From a virus, in IMG/VR virus record IMGVR_UViG_3300047157_000162, positions 62,001 through 126,000 of that record: a DNA stretch of 64,000 nucleotides, one strand, 5' to 3'. Made by a program: the position numbers and the translations under genes. Below, one piece after another: positions 31,702 through 41,699 of the stretch; the stretch's first letter is position 1, and each line of letters opens with the position of its first letter. A model generated the notes under the pieces. That model did not search any database. It was not told where the DNA came from and saw nothing but the letters and a program-made list of their open reading frames with translations.

Positions 31702-31971
31702 TTATTTATTTCTTTTTATATTGGATGCTCTTTTACCCATTCCAACTCTTTTCTTTTCAGCTACAGCTTTTTTCTTTTCAGCTGAAGACATTTCACTCCA
31801 AGTCTTAACAGTTTCACCGCTAATCCTTTTACTAGGTCTACACTTCTTAGTGTTTTTATTTTTAGTAGATCCACAAGGGTTACCTTTTTCGTCAGTCCAT
31901 TTTTCTTTAAACCAACGCTTAAGGTTTGCACCTTCTTTTGTTTTTCTAACAAACAACGGTGACTGTCTCAT
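31702..31971 (-). CDS. DUF5872-like small basic protein (89 aa)
   Basis: LKRWFKEKWTDEKGNPCGST, KKCRPSKRISGE and EKKKAVAEKKRVGMG follow the DUF5872 pattern (RWFKEKW, PCG, CRPS, then a Lys-rich end) known from large DNA viruses and marine phages. Function unknown; the basic composition suits packaged DNA. It is the last gene of the leftward unit. Its ATG overlaps the stop of the gene at 31971-32108. Confidence 0.7.
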   Translation of the reverse strand: MRQSPLFVRKTKEGANLKRWFKEKWTDEKGNPCGSTKNKNTKKCRPSKRISGETVKTWSEMSSAEKKKAVAEKKRVGMGKRASNIKRNK

Positions 31972-32108
31972 TATTTTTTACCTTTATTTTTTCTACACTT
32001 AGCTATTGCTCCACTTGCATACGCTGAAGGAAATACTTTGTATTGCTTCTTTACCTTATGGTAACATGCGTCTTTTAATTGGAATGGTGATCCTTTTGTT
32101 AGTTTCAT
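31971..32108 (-). CDS. Small basic Cys protein, PSAYASGA family-like (45 aa)
   Basis: MKLTKGSPFQLKDACYHKVK and VFPSAYASGAIAKCRKNKG. The CY-x-KVK...PSAYASGA-x-x-KCRK pattern is common in marine phage and virus genomes, often beside DUF5872-type genes as here. The stop overlaps the ATG of that gene (TAATG). Function unknown; probably a virion or DNA-associated peptide. Confidence 0.65.
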   Translation of the reverse strand: MKLTKGSPFQLKDACYHKVKKQYKVFPSAYASGAIAKCRKNKGKK

Positions 32109-32118
32109 AATTTTATTT

Positions 32119-32478
32119 TTAATAAGTCCATAATACGTTTTGTGCTTTATCTTTATCTATATCAGCGTGAATAAAAGTCTTAGCAATGCCAATTCTTTTA
32201 AATCCAACTTCTCTTAATATACCTTCTAATTTAAATCTGTCAGTAGAATTATTACATGCAATATCAACTGCTAAACCTTTTGTATGAGATGATTCAGGAG
32301 TGCCACCTACTTTAGCGTTATGTTTTACAGTTCTGTAACCTGAGTTAATAACAATAGATTTACCGTATTTTTTTCTAACAACATCAAGCATGTTAAGTAA
32401 TTCTTCATTCATTAATTGACCACTACCTTGAACATCTGGTGAATCAAACTCTTCGTATGTAAAGTATTTTAGTTTCAT
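32119..32478 (-). CDS. M15-type peptidoglycan peptidase (endolysin)
   Basis: The protein has 119 residues. Zn ligands of the peptidase M15 fold: His65 (TPESSHTKGLAVDI), Asp72, and His104 (FIHADID), with SGYRT before them. These L-alanyl-D-glutamate or D-Ala-D-Ala type enzymes cleave cell-wall cross-links for lysis. It is distant from the holin-like gene at 60061. It has no signal peptide, so a holin or similar would be needed for export. Confidence 0.85.
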   Translation of the reverse strand: MKLKYFTYEEFDSPDVQGSGQLMNEELLNMLDVVRKKYGKSIVINSGYRTVKHNAKVGGTPESSHTKGLAVDIACNNSTDRFKLEGILREVGFKRIGIAKTFIHADIDKDKAQNVLWTY

Positions 32479-32609
32479 TATTTAATGTTTTTTTCTTTAG
32501 CCATTTTTTCTAAATACTTCTTTTGTAAAGTAATAGTTTTATATCTAAAAAAGGTTTCTTTTTCTTTCTTATTTAAAGCATAGAAACTCTTTTCTAAAAA
32601 GCTTTCTTT
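32478..32609 (-). CDS. Possible small gene after the giant protein, no clear start
   Basis: Directly after the giant-protein stop the same frame reads KESFLEKSFYALNKKEKETF and on to MAKEKNIK, ending with a TAA overlapping the endolysin ATG. It is protein-like (amphipathic, 43 codons) but the only ATG is near its end. It may be a readthrough tail, a mis-sequenced gene or an MAKEKNIK leader peptide. Confidence 0.3.
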   Translation of the reverse strand, partial: KESFLEKSFYALNKKEKETFFRYKTITLQKKYLEKMAKEKNIK

Positions 32610-32804
32610 TTAGCTTTTTTTCTTAGCTCTAGTTGCTTTTGCTTTTTCTTTACCTTCTTCTTTTCTTCTAGCTTTAGCTTCTGTTTTTATAAGTTCGTGC
32701 TCTTCATTCTCTGCGCCAACATCCCAAGATCTCCAACCTAAAGCAAGAGCTACTCTTTGCCAAACGGTGTTTCTATAATCTAACGCTTCAGTTAAAGCAT
32801 TCAC
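32610..32804 (-). CDS. Giant polyvalent protein, C-terminal fragment
   Basis: MNALTEALDYRNTVWQRVAL continues the preceding gene. Between 32897 and 32804 the alternate frame gives DVIEKRGWDVTIDGKFNLSP and LDRAVTEVNALTEALDYRN without a break. So this is the C-terminal end (basic tail ending RAKKKS) of the 40280-32610 protein, cut off by a frameshift near 32925-32945 where a five-A run should be six. Confidence 0.7.
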   Translation of the reverse strand: MNALTEALDYRNTVWQRVALALGWRSWDVGAENEEHELIKTEAKARRKEEGKEKAKATRAKKKS

Positions 32805-32896
32805 TTCTGTAACAGCTCTGTCTAAAGGTAGGTTTGTAAGACCTTCAGTTACCGCGCCTAATACTTTATATGAAGGACTTAAATTAAATTTACCGT

Positions 32897-35800
32897 CTAT
32901 AGTAACATCCCATCCTCTTTTTTCAATAACATCTTTTTCAAATTTTTTGTTTGAATAGCGCTGTAAACTTTTCTACCTTTTGATCCAATAGAGGGAATTA
33001 TATTAAAAAAAGCTAGTATTGTATATGCATGATCAGCCATAAATCCCTTTTCTTCTTGCTTATTATACTCCATGGCAAGGTTTTTAATCATAGATATACC
33101 AGCACCGGGTAAACCAAATCCTCCTTTTAAAGTAGTATCTATCATACCATTTATTATTCTACCCTGCTTTGTGCTATACACTTTTCCATACTTCTCTAAT
33201 TGCTCTTCTTCAGTAAGCTCATCATCTTCTTCTTCAAATCCAGGTATTAAAGCAAATAAGGCGTTCTGCAATGCAGAGAATATAATGTTTTGAACAGTAC
33301 CATAATATATAATTTTACTAAAATTAGAAAAATTACTTTGGGCTAGCGTTAAGCCAGGAGTTCGTCTTCTGTTTTTTATATCTAAAGCAGCTTTCTTTAT
33401 AGACCTATTTAACTGTATAGGCGTATTTTGAAATGCTAAAAGCATTCTACCAACAATACTTGCTTGATCAGATGATATTAAAGCGGGATCACCAGACTGC
33501 TGAGTCTCTTCAGATATTTGACTAAAATCTTTAAAAGCCATTTCCTCTGCTTGCTCTTTAGTGTATAAAGCTTCACCGTCTTCATTTACTTTTTTCAGGT
33601 AAGATTTTATTCTATTTCTATAAAATGTAGCGCCACCTGCTGCAATAGCAAAACTATCTGCCATTTGCGTTGGGGTAAATCCAATTTTTAGCAAATAACT
33701 CAACGCGGCTGTTGCCTTATTCTTAGATCCTTTAACTGCTCTTGCAATCTCAGCTTCATTGACGTCGCTTTTTAAACCAGCTCTTCTTTGTTTAAGCTTA
33801 GACGAATTAAATAATGTTGCAAAATCAGACCAGTATTGTTTTTGATTAGCAAATGCTGCCGCTGCTTTCAAAGGGTTATTATCTGACCAATTAATAAAGT
33901 TTACTGTTGACAATGTTTGTAGTAATGCTGATCTCCTATTGAAAAACATTATCGCTCCAATAGAATTGTTAATCCAGGTATTCCACCTATTGGTATTATC
34001 AGTAGTAGAAGACGGTCTATTTGTGCCATTTTTCATTCTGTATAAAATGTCTTCTAAAGCATCTCTAGTAGCTTTACCGTAACCAGCCTGTACTTTATTA
34101 AGATTATCTTCGCTAAATATTATATCTGCATTTTCAATAAATTCTGATAAGAATTCTTTTCTACCTATTTTTTCAGTTAAATTATTTAAATCAGATAATA
34201 TAGTTTCTGCGTCCCAAAAATCCCCAGGCTTAGCCCATTTAGGTCTCTTTGATATTTGTTGTAGTTTTCTAGCATACTCACTCAAATCTGCATTGTCGTT
34301 TACATAATCAACTAATTTTTTTTGATCTATTTCAGATAAACCTGGTATTTCATATCCAGAAGCATTCCATAGAGCAACTCTTATAGCTTGATCGTGTGTA
34401 AATTCAGTTCCTGGCACAAGTTTACCAAGTTTCTTTATAACAGGTCTCATTTGTTTATTGAGTGCTTTAAAATCGTCCTTAAACGATTGTCTAGTTTCTT
34501 CAATAGCTCTTATGCCTTTAAAGTATGGATCTATCAAATTATCTTGAAAAAACTTTTGATCAGCTTCCCCTTGTTTACCTTTTCCAGCAAAAGTATAAGA
34601 AGTTAATCCTTTAAAATCATCAAGAGATGAAGGCATAAATACTTTAAATCTACCTTTCTTAATACCTTTCCTTCTAGCTATTACTCTACTAATAGTTTCA
34701 TCTGCTTTAATACCCGTGCCTCTTTCCAACATCCTATTAAAATCAGCTTTCATAGATAATTTAGTTTCAGCACTTTGACCTGTATTTACGTAATCTAATG
34801 AAGCTGCAGTTTTAATGCTTTTAGCTAAAAACATTATACCTTTAGCTGTATCTAATGAATTGCCTTTAGGGTTTTGTATTTGTTTAAAATTTGGGAAAAG
34901 CCTCATGTATACCGTGTTCGTAGATCTTACGGGTCTTAATACATTATTTGTAGTAGCCTCGAGCTTTTGATAAAATCCAGAAAGTTTACTTTGATTACCA
35001 ACTGCAAAAGTACCGTAATTTCCAATCTGCATTAAATCTATCCCTTTGTAAAAGTCTTCTACAATAGATTGATTTCCTTCATAGCTAACATACCCCGCTA
35101 TTTTACCAGGCATTTCATCCTTTATATTTTGCCAAAATTCTTTGTATGGTAATTTTAGATGACCGTTATTATTTATAGTTGCTTTTTCGTTTGATTTTGA
35201 ATTAGCTTTATTTATAGCATTAACTAAATTGTTTAAATACTTTTTATTTTTATTTAAAAAATCTACAAATTCCTCTTTGTTATTTTCACTTAATTTGTTG
35301 TTTATTTTTAAATTGTCAGAACTTATTAAAGATATTTTACCGTTCGTTGTTTTAAACAAGCCAGTCGATATACTACCTATCTGAGCTTTATCATTAAGTT
35401 TAACTTCTACTTTGTACTCCTTGCTATTTGCTTTAACTACAATATCACCTTTCTGAGACTTTATTAACTCAATTTTTATTTTACCGCTAGTGTAATCATT
35501 TAAAACTTTTTGTAAAGCTTTTTCATATTTAATTCCTTTATTAGCTGCAAGAATATCTTCCATTCTTTGCTTTATTCCCTCGTGTATAATTTTTTCTAAC
35601 GCCCCTTCTAATATATTAATAGGTATTTTATTTTTAACAGCTATCTCTTTAATTTTTTCAGAAGTAAGACCTTCTTTTATTGCAATTTTTTGTATATTTC
35701 TTATGTCTTCTTCTTTCATAGAATACTTTACAGTACCTCTATCTAAATCTCTTTGAAGCTCGTTAACAAAAGTATCACTTAACATTTCCCCTAAAGCTTC

Positions 35801-36571
35801 TTGATTGCCTTCAAAAGCTTTGCTTATATCTGAATTTTCATTTTGAATTTCTTTAGACAATATTTCAAAAGCTATTTCTTCAGCTATAGCTTTACCTAAA
35901 GATTCTCTTTTACCTCTAATAAGTTTACCTTTTTCATCAATAAACAAACCTACAAAGTCAGCGTCGGAAACTTTATCAGCAGGTACTCTTCTAACTATCT
36001 CATTACCAGCAGTTGCCCCTCTAACTAATGTTTTTTCACGATCAATCTTTTGACCAACCCAATTTGGATATGGTACAAAGTTTGGTATAAACTCTTCTTG
36101 AACTATTTCTTTACCACCAACATTTACAGTTACTTTTTTACCGGTAAACTTACCACCAACTGATTTTTCAATTGCTTGAGGAATACCTCCGCTAACTTTC
36201 TTACCGCTATCTTTACCCATTAAAAAAGTAGTAGTCATGTTCTCTATGATAGCTTTCTTATTTTTTATAAGATTCTTTTCATAAGTACCATCTTTTAGTT
36301 TACCTAGTCTTTGTATAACAAGTTTAGGTGCAGCATTAGGATCTCCTACAACTTTACCTATTTTCTTTTTTATTTCTGCAACTAATGGTGTTGTAGCAGA
36401 ATTGTCACCTCTTTTAGCTGTGATCTTACTTTCAAGACTAGCTAAAACTTGCGTTAACTTTTCTGTTATAGCCGTTATAGTAAAGTTAGGTACAATATTG
36501 CTTTTAGTAAGCGGGTACGTATTTTCTTTTTTCAGCTTCTTGAGGCGCAGCGTCTTCTCTTGCAATAACAT
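32897..36571 (-). CDS. Giant polyvalent protein, middle/C-terminal part
   Basis: Real coding in this frame starts at about 36535 (ENTYPLTKSNIVPNF); the first 15 or so residues are shadow. The 1,200 residues are helical and Lys-rich, with hydrophobic helices late in the sequence (IIFSALQNALFALIPGF). A block (SIVGRMLLAFQNTPIQLNRS) is like the large polyvalent-protein domains found at the end of phage ejection proteins. The frame ends at 32897 early because of a lost A. It is one protein with the upstream fragment. Confidence 0.75.
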   Translation of the reverse strand: MLLQEKTLRLKKLKKENTYPLTKSNIVPNFTITAITEKLTQVLASLESKITAKRGDNSATTPLVAEIKKKIGKVVGDPNAAPKLVIQRLGKLKDGTYEKNLIKNKKAIIENMTTTFLMGKDSGKKVSGGIPQAIEKSVGGKFTGKKVTVNVGGKEIVQEEFIPNFVPYPNWVGQKIDREKTLVRGATAGNEIVRRVPADKVSDADFVGLFIDEKGKLIRGKRESLGKAIAEEIAFEILSKEIQNENSDISKAFEGNQEALGEMLSDTFVNELQRDLDRGTVKYSMKEEDIRNIQKIAIKEGLTSEKIKEIAVKNKIPINILEGALEKIIHEGIKQRMEDILAANKGIKYEKALQKVLNDYTSGKIKIELIKSQKGDIVVKANSKEYKVEVKLNDKAQIGSISTGLFKTTNGKISLISSDNLKINNKLSENNKEEFVDFLNKNKKYLNNLVNAINKANSKSNEKATINNNGHLKLPYKEFWQNIKDEMPGKIAGYVSYEGNQSIVEDFYKGIDLMQIGNYGTFAVGNQSKLSGFYQKLEATTNNVLRPVRSTNTVYMRLFPNFKQIQNPKGNSLDTAKGIMFLAKSIKTAASLDYVNTGQSAETKLSMKADFNRMLERGTGIKADETISRVIARRKGIKKGRFKVFMPSSLDDFKGLTSYTFAGKGKQGEADQKFFQDNLIDPYFKGIRAIEETRQSFKDDFKALNKQMRPVIKKLGKLVPGTEFTHDQAIRVALWNASGYEIPGLSEIDQKKLVDYVNDNADLSEYARKLQQISKRPKWAKPGDFWDAETILSDLNNLTEKIGRKEFLSEFIENADIIFSEDNLNKVQAGYGKATRDALEDILYRMKNGTNRPSSTTDNTNRWNTWINNSIGAIMFFNRRSALLQTLSTVNFINWSDNNPLKAAAAFANQKQYWSDFATLFNSSKLKQRRAGLKSDVNEAEIARAVKGSKNKATAALSYLLKIGFTPTQMADSFAIAAGGATFYRNRIKSYLKKVNEDGEALYTKEQAEEMAFKDFSQISEETQQSGDPALISSDQASIVGRMLLAFQNTPIQLNRSIKKAALDIKNRRRTPGLTLAQSNFSNFSKIIYYGTVQNIIFSALQNALFALIPGFEEEDDELTEEEQLEKYGKVYSTKQGRIINGMIDTTLKGGFGLPGAGISMIKNLAMEYNKQEEKGFMADHAYTILAFFNIIPSIGSKGRKVYSAIQTKNLKKMLLKKEDGMLL

Positions 36572-39500
36572 TTTTAGCTACACTAACGTCTTCTTTAAAA
36601 CCACCTTCACCTTCTTTCTTGAATTTAGCTAAAGCTTCTTTTACTCTATTCCTTACACCGTACTGACTACCTATAATGTAACCACCTAAATCATCGTTTG
36701 ATTCAGGATTAAAGCTCATTATGTTTTTCTTTAATTGAACTCCGGCTACTTCTATAAAAAAGTCATCCCAGCTTTTACCGTATACATTGTCAGCTACAAC
36801 ACCATAACCAGCAGCGATCTTTTTAATTAAAGGATTAAGCATACCTCTATCAATGTTATCTATAACTTTGATTGCCACTTTTTCTTTAAATTCTTTATTA
36901 GTCGTGCCTGCGGGTACCATTTCTTTTAGCTGATCACCAATTCTTTTTTCATTCTTTTTGGTATCGCTTTTAACTTTTTCTTTAGCCTCGGATGGCTTAG
37001 ATAACTCTTTTTGTTTAGCTTTTTTAATTTTTAATTCTAAATTAGCCTTAGCATCAGCAAATGCGTATTCATCGTTATCAAAGTCACTTAGATCTAAGTC
37101 ATCTAATTGTTCTTGAAAAGTATTTATAGAAAGTGTTGTTTTAGTTTTTGGTTTAGCCTTACTAGTATCAATGGTTGGCTTTGCAACTCCTTTTGCTTTA
37201 CCCGACGCTCCAAATTCTTTTAACGCTCCTTTAAATTTACCTTTGCTGTAAGCTTTATTGTAGTCTATTATAAAGTTTTTAACTCCTTCTCCTGTTTCAA
37301 AATTAATGTTTTTTAATCCTAGATTTTGAAATAGTTGCCTAAAAATATCTGCTATTTTTTGTAAAGCATTAGTATTCAGTTCTATATCTTTATTAGTTAA
37401 AGCTTCAGAAAATAAAGGCAATCCTTCTTCGTAAAAGCTATCCATGGTATACGTTCCATCTTTTACTTTTTTGTTATATGCCATCCATCTTTTAGCCCAT
37501 TTAGTACCTAATACCGCTTCTTGACTTCCCACTATATTTGTAACTTCTTTAAGTAAAGACTCGGAAGCTTTCTTTATTAAGGTTGGATCATTATTTAATG
37601 CTTGCTTTAAAATTTTGTGCATAAATTCATGCTGCCCCGTAGTAACTACTGCGTCTTGCAAGGAAGAGTCTTTATTAACTACAAGAACATCTCTACCGTC
37701 TTTTGTAGTTACAAAAAGACCATAAGAATCTTTTGAAGCGTTAGCTTTTTCCTCAGTGTACCCCGCTTCATTCATTAAAAATTCCTTCTGCTTACTACCA
37801 GCGCTAGAGTTTTCTTCTCCTTCAAAAACTATAGTGTCATCAACTTTTAAACCTGAGGATTCTATAGACTTATTAAGAAGTTTAATATCTTTTTCAAAGT
37901 CTTTTGCAATGCCTTGTTGTATGGTTGACTGCTTTATTTCATCGTTAATATTGGATATTTTATTATCAATACTTTCATGAAAAGCACTATCTGTATTTTC
38001 TTTTTCTTTAAGCAATTTACTTTTTTCTACCAGCAATTCTATTTGCTCAGCTGTAACATTTTCTGGTGATTTTTTAATTGCTTTATGTATATCGCCCGCA
38101 AAATTTCTAGCAGTTTTTAATTCCTCTTTAATATCAGGATCAGTAACGGTTTCTTGCATTTTTTGAAGATACGCATCAGTAGATTCAATATTGCTAGAAA
38201 TTTGATTGTATATTAATTTTTTTTGATTACTAAAAGTTTTTACACCTCCAACAGTACCCATACCGCCGCTTAGCATAATAGTACCTGCTGCTAGTTCTAT
38301 TTGTGCATTTAAAAATTCAGATCCTTTCGGTAAAGCTAAACCAAAAGAAGTATCTGTCATTAAGTTAAGACCGTAAGTAATTTCCTCTTCAACAAATTCT
38401 TTACCTATGTTTGTAAAAAATTCTTTAGCTGCAGTACTAGCTGCTTTTTTATTTGCAACATTTTTTAAAGATCCTACGAAAGCATCTTTGATAGCTTTAC
38501 CTTGTGTACCTTTTAGAAAGTTAACATCAGGCATGATAGATTGAACGACTCCTTCGGTTAGACTAATTGTTGTTGCATAAGTGTTAGCTGCTACGCCGTC
38601 TAGCCCTTTATTTTTTGCTTCTTTAGCGTTGTCCAATATAGTAGCTCTAAAAGCTGCGTCTGCTAAAATTACTTCGTTTTTCAAGCTTTTACCTAATGGA
38701 GTTAAGATTTTTGCACTACCTTTTAAACCTTGTAAGTATTTTCCAACGCCTTGTTTAACACCTGATATGTTACCTTTTCTAGCTTCCATCATTAAATAAC
38801 CGGTAAAAGGAACCATTTGCATACCCAACTTTAATAAACTTCTCACGCTGACGTCATCTTTAAAACCTCCTTCTTCTTTCGTTATAGAAAATTTTTCATC
38901 TTCGGAGGCTGGTAATAGTGAATAATCCGTAAAATTAGTTATTAAATCTCTAAACCCATCAATTCTATTGTAAGAGTCTTGATCTGTAAAAGCGTCAAAG
39001 TAAGCTGTAGAAAAGAAAGTAACCCCACCTATTGTACCTTTTTTAATAGTAGAATAAAGACCACCTAATCCTTCCCCAATTACTGCGTCCCCTATAAAAT
39101 TCCAAAAACCATCACCTGAAAATTGTTCTCTGTATTTTTCTACTTGATTTGTTAACTCAAAATTATTATATATAACATTTTTAGAAAGATTAACATTGTA
39201 ATCTCCCTCTAATATTTCCTTTCTAATATTTATAGCTTTAAAATTGTCTTCAAATTTTTTACTAAGAGCAGGTTTTGAGTCTTCTAATTGTTTAAATTCA
39301 GCAGATAATTCATTATACTTGTCAACTTCTTCTTGTGTATAATTTTGATTTGGCCTGCGATTTTTAATAATACTTAATTCCTTATTTATTTCAATCTGAC
39401 GATTTTTTATTTCACCAAAAGAATTTTCAGCTTGTGCTTTTAAATCAAGCATTTCATCACTGAGGTCTTTTGTTTTCTTTTGTATTATTGGTAATTTATA

Positions 39501-40280
39501 TTCGTTTATTAAATTTTCTTTCTCCTGCAGAGTGTATACACCCATAGCTAGTTTTTGCAAATCTTTTTTAGGTAGAGAAGTAGCGATAGCGGTTTCTACA
39601 TCTTTGTTAATTTTTATAACTTCACTAGCTTCTTCAGTTCTTAAATCAATAACTCCAAAAGCTCTACCTATATATTTAAAATAATCTATGACGTCTTCTC
39701 CTCCTCCAAAGCCTCTCCCAGCTGCTTTGTTACTTCCTGTATCTTTTCTTAACTGTTCTAATGCTTTTTGCTGTAGTTCAAATTCTTTATTAGAAAATAT
39801 TAAATCTTTTTCTGTTTGATTATTTTTATCAAAATCATCTAAATTTTTCTTTATATAATCAGACGCTTGTTGTTCATCTTTTATTTCTGTTTTTGCAAAT
39901 TGAATAAGTTGATCCTTAAGCTTATTTCTTTTATCATCAATGATATTAAGCCTAGCTAGTCTTTTATTGTATTCTTCTTCGCTGGTATCTATTAAATCAA
40001 CACCTGGAGGTAAAATCTCAGCAGGCTTAGGATCTTGTGAATCCGAAGGAGTATCTACCGAGGGTGATTCCGTAAAACCTGCTTGTGATGCTGTCATTGG
40101 TTGCTGCACTGCATCCGCATCCTCTACAGTGCTTGTTGGAAAATCCTGTGGTTCGTCTTCTGATTGTAGTACATAACCTGCCATTTCAGCGTATTCAGAT
40201 ATATCCATTCCATTTCTGTCAGCAGCTGCTTGCATGGCTTCAGTAGATAACGTAGTACCTGTTTTTTTATTTTTATACAT
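36504..40280 (-). CDS. Giant polyvalent ejection-type protein, N-terminal part with HExxH
   Basis: MYKNKKTGTTLSTEAMQAAA starts a 1,258-residue frame; Pro/Asp-rich low complexity (30-110) precedes long coiled helices. A zincin motif TTGQHEFMHKIL sits at about residues 884-888 (H-E-F-M-H). The frame goes out at 36535 (six A's where five are expected) and coding continues to 32610, about 2,550 residues in all. In podoviruses such giant proteins are packed in the capsid and ejected with the DNA. The ejection role is inferred from position and size. Confidence 0.75.
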   Translation of the reverse strand: MYKNKKTGTTLSTEAMQAAADRNGMDISEYAEMAGYVLQSEDEPQDFPTSTVEDADAVQQPMTASQAGFTESPSVDTPSDSQDPKPAEILPPGVDLIDTSEEEYNKRLARLNIIDDKRNKLKDQLIQFAKTEIKDEQQASDYIKKNLDDFDKNNQTEKDLIFSNKEFELQQKALEQLRKDTGSNKAAGRGFGGGEDVIDYFKYIGRAFGVIDLRTEEASEVIKINKDVETAIATSLPKKDLQKLAMGVYTLQEKENLINEYKLPIIQKKTKDLSDEMLDLKAQAENSFGEIKNRQIEINKELSIIKNRRPNQNYTQEEVDKYNELSAEFKQLEDSKPALSKKFEDNFKAINIRKEILEGDYNVNLSKNVIYNNFELTNQVEKYREQFSGDGFWNFIGDAVIGEGLGGLYSTIKKGTIGGVTFFSTAYFDAFTDQDSYNRIDGFRDLITNFTDYSLLPASEDEKFSITKEEGGFKDDVSVRSLLKLGMQMVPFTGYLMMEARKGNISGVKQGVGKYLQGLKGSAKILTPLGKSLKNEVILADAAFRATILDNAKEAKNKGLDGVAANTYATTISLTEGVVQSIMPDVNFLKGTQGKAIKDAFVGSLKNVANKKAASTAAKEFFTNIGKEFVEEEITYGLNLMTDTSFGLALPKGSEFLNAQIELAAGTIMLSGGMGTVGGVKTFSNQKKLIYNQISSNIESTDAYLQKMQETVTDPDIKEELKTARNFAGDIHKAIKKSPENVTAEQIELLVEKSKLLKEKENTDSAFHESIDNKISNINDEIKQSTIQQGIAKDFEKDIKLLNKSIESSGLKVDDTIVFEGEENSSAGSKQKEFLMNEAGYTEEKANASKDSYGLFVTTKDGRDVLVVNKDSSLQDAVVTTGQHEFMHKILKQALNNDPTLIKKASESLLKEVTNIVGSQEAVLGTKWAKRWMAYNKKVKDGTYTMDSFYEEGLPLFSEALTNKDIELNTNALQKIADIFRQLFQNLGLKNINFETGEGVKNFIIDYNKAYSKGKFKGALKEFGASGKAKGVAKPTIDTSKAKPKTKTTLSINTFQEQLDDLDLSDFDNDEYAFADAKANLELKIKKAKQKELSKPSEAKEKVKSDTKKNEKRIGDQLKEMVPAGTTNKEFKEKVAIKVIDNIDRGMLNPLIKKIAAGYGVVADNVYGKSWDDFFIEVAGVQLKKNIMSFNPESNDDLGGYIIGSQYGVRNRVKEALAKFKKEGEGGFKEDVSVAKNVIAREDAAPQEAEKRKYVPAY

Positions 40281-40292
40281 ATGATTTAATTA

Positions 40293-41669
40293 TTATATCT
40301 TAGTTGCTTTTAATCCCATAGCCGCCCTTAATCCGGTGTAATTTATATTCTTGCCTTTAATGTAAGGCACAAATACAGCTTCAGGTAAATCTCCTGTAAC
40401 CGCACTAGCTGGTGGTTGGTATTCGTAACCTTCAACTCCGTCTTTCGTTTTAAACTTCCATACCATTGAATTAGGGCCTGTCCCCATTCTTATTATAGGA
40501 TCCTTTGCTTTCATTGATTGAGTAAACTCATACCTAAACTTTCCGCCTGTAGTTTGTGGTTTTACTTTCCCAAAATTAATTACTTCCTCGGCTAATCCTT
40601 CTTTTTCTACAACAAACCTAGCATAAGCGTTTTTTATCATCTCACGTCTAGGATCATTAACTTTACCGGTTTTATCAGTGCTCCATGTAGATACCTTAGG
40701 GTCTATAAAATTTAATTTAAACCCTTTACCTCCTGCAACGCTAAAATCGTCTTCGGAAACATAATCTCTAATAATGTTATTAAAAAACCTAGCAGCTTCA
40801 TTAGGGGTTAATGAGTCAATATAACTGTCAGTATCAAGATTTTTTCTAGCGTATTGAGCTAGTTTTTCAGGGTTTATTTTTTTACCATACTGAACGTTTC
40901 CTTCAGGATCCTTTTCTAGTTCAATTACTTCCATGTCATCAAAAAGAGAAGCCATAGGATTTCTAACTATCGGGTCTTTTTTAAACTTTGTACCTGAAGC
41001 TTGTACTTCTTTAGTAGCATTAGGCACCACAGGGTAGTCAGCTATATCAAAATCAGTATTTAAACTTCTACCTATTTCTTTTCCGCTACTATCTCTCATT
41101 ACAGTATAGGGTATAGGTCCTCCTGGTTTAGTCATATCAAAATCAATTTCACTACTACCAGCTGTTCTACCGGACCTAAATTGAATGTCAAATTTTTTGT
41201 ATACGTCAGGATCTGCATACAAATCTCCACCACCCATAGTTCCTAACGGTTTTTCTTTTACTTCACTTATTTGTTGAGCTAATGCAGAGTTTGACTCACC
41301 TTGCATTCTAATAGCGGTACCCATAGTTTTAACATTAGCCATAAAGGTCTTAACCTCAGGCGGCCATTTATAAGGCTCATTCCCATACTCTTTAAGTAAA
41401 GTTCCCATTTTTTCCAAATTGCCTTGTATCGCTTTAGATACATCTAAGCCAGGGTTAGCAAGAGCTACCTGATTAAGTTCGGTTTCTGCAGTAAATAATC
41501 TATCTGCTTGAGCCTTTCTATCAGCTAAGTTTTGTTCTCTTTTTTTATCTGCGTCTTTTTTTATTTGGTTTAATGCGCCAACTGTAGCACCGGATATCTG
41601 TTGTAACATGTTTCTAATATGCTGCCCCGACTGTGTATCTACTACTTGTTTTGGGTTTCTATAACTCAT
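40293..41669 (-). CDS. Putative internal virion/ejection protein (458 aa)
   Basis: MSYRNPKQVVDTQSGQHIRN leads a helical, Lys/Gln-rich region (about 20-130) with coiled-coil potential, followed by a mixed domain. No enzymatic motif is visible. It lies between the 244-residue Gly/Ala-helix protein and the giant protein, the typical place of podovirus ejection proteins (T7 gp14-16, P22 gp7/16/20). Function inferred from order. Confidence 0.65.
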   Translation of the reverse strand: MSYRNPKQVVDTQSGQHIRNMLQQISGATVGALNQIKKDADKKREQNLADRKAQADRLFTAETELNQVALANPGLDVSKAIQGNLEKMGTLLKEYGNEPYKWPPEVKTFMANVKTMGTAIRMQGESNSALAQQISEVKEKPLGTMGGGDLYADPDVYKKFDIQFRSGRTAGSSEIDFDMTKPGGPIPYTVMRDSSGKEIGRSLNTDFDIADYPVVPNATKEVQASGTKFKKDPIVRNPMASLFDDMEVIELEKDPEGNVQYGKKINPEKLAQYARKNLDTDSYIDSLTPNEAARFFNNIIRDYVSEDDFSVAGGKGFKLNFIDPKVSTWSTDKTGKVNDPRREMIKNAYARFVVEKEGLAEEVINFGKVKPQTTGGKFRYEFTQSMKAKDPIIRMGTGPNSMVWKFKTKDGVEGYEYQPPASAVTGDLPEAVFVPYIKGKNINYTGLRAAMGLKATKI

Positions 41670-41699
41670 GGATATACTTTTATTTTTTAAATTTTAAAG

